Shown: positions 15,235 through 15,316 of the stretch, in pieces
Numbering within the stretch: position 1 is the stretch's first letter
Layout of the letters: each line of letters begins with the position of its first letter
Origin: an uncultured Clostridia bacterium
Lineage (GTDB): Bacteria; Bacillota; Clostridia; Christensenellales; Pumilibacteraceae
Reading direction: 5' to 3'
Length of the DNA stretch: 15,316 nt
NCBI GenBank assembly: GCA_947588325.1
Contig: CANPYH010000022.1
Span: 1-15,316, forward strand
Translations under genes and position numbers: made by a program
The notes under the pieces: model-generated
What the model saw: the letters and a program-made list of their open reading frames with translations, nothing else
What the model was told of the DNA's origin: nothing
Databases searched by the model: none

Positions 15235-15316
15235 TATCCTCTTGCACAAGCCCCATACCGAACCGATGTGAGAGCGGCGGAGAGGTGCGGTCAGACGGGC
15301 GGGAGACGGAGCTTCG
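15235..15316 (+). repeat. Direct repeat unit, copy 3 (cut by the right edge)
   Basis: CTCTTGCACAAG, an ACCGAACCGAT motif and GAGAGCGGCGGAGAGGTGCGGTCAGAC repeat the units at 10686 and 10755. The window ends where the hairpin of the fuller copy would begin. As at the first locus, it stands just to the right of a 195-bp element. Confidence 0.7.

Overview
The window looks like a chromosomal segment of a Gram-positive, Clostridia-like Bacillota with moderate G+C. The evidence is strong AGGAGG-type ribosome sites, TTGAAA/TATAAT promoters, a WapA/Rhs-type wall or contact toxin without type VI secretion genes, and a compact fatty-acid-synthesis operon. A Christensenellales-like gut or rumen lineage is a guess; no rRNA or other taxonomic marker is present.

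Left third (1-7905, all minus strand): a polymorphic-toxin island. Read in the direction of transcription it holds a palindromic operator laid over the -35 region, a small helix-turn-helix-like protein (7787-7446), a 1937-residue Rhs/YD-repeat protein (7424-1611) with a hydrophobic, glycine-rich C-terminal tip, and a four-helix membrane protein (1645-782) that overlaps the rhs 3' end and is probably its immunity protein. A strong terminator follows. Beyond it lies a second, promoter-bearing but start-less copy of 671 bp of the rhs core (671-1), which runs out of the window. This is the layout of an Rhs locus with an orphan cassette kept for toxin-tip exchange. A consensus sigma70-type promoter lies inside the rhs reading frame, and a homologous promoter stands before the orphan fragment.

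Middle (7992-10218, plus strand): two housekeeping genes, each with its own promoter and terminator: NADP-type glutamate dehydrogenase (gdhA) and the large-conductance mechanosensitive channel (mscL).

10219-10909 has no convincing gene. It holds a 195-bp palindromic MITE-like element flanked by inverted and tandem copies of a second repeat family that carries a hairpin with a conserved loop.

Right third (14876-10910, minus strand): a tight operon fabZ, fabD, biotin-dependent carboxyltransferase, 4'-phosphopantetheinyl transferase and hotdog thioesterase. Together these cover supply and loading of malonyl units, carrier-protein activation, dehydration and acyl release. An unusual 13+7 bp hairpin lies just upstream of fabZ. 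A second 195-bp element, inverted relative to the first, and another copy of the second repeat family fill 15030-15316.

The most interesting parts are the Rhs locus (exact core duplication, internal promoter, apparently membrane-acting tip with an internally duplicated immunity protein) and the pair of 195-bp elements, which keep the same fold although their paired arms differ in sequence.
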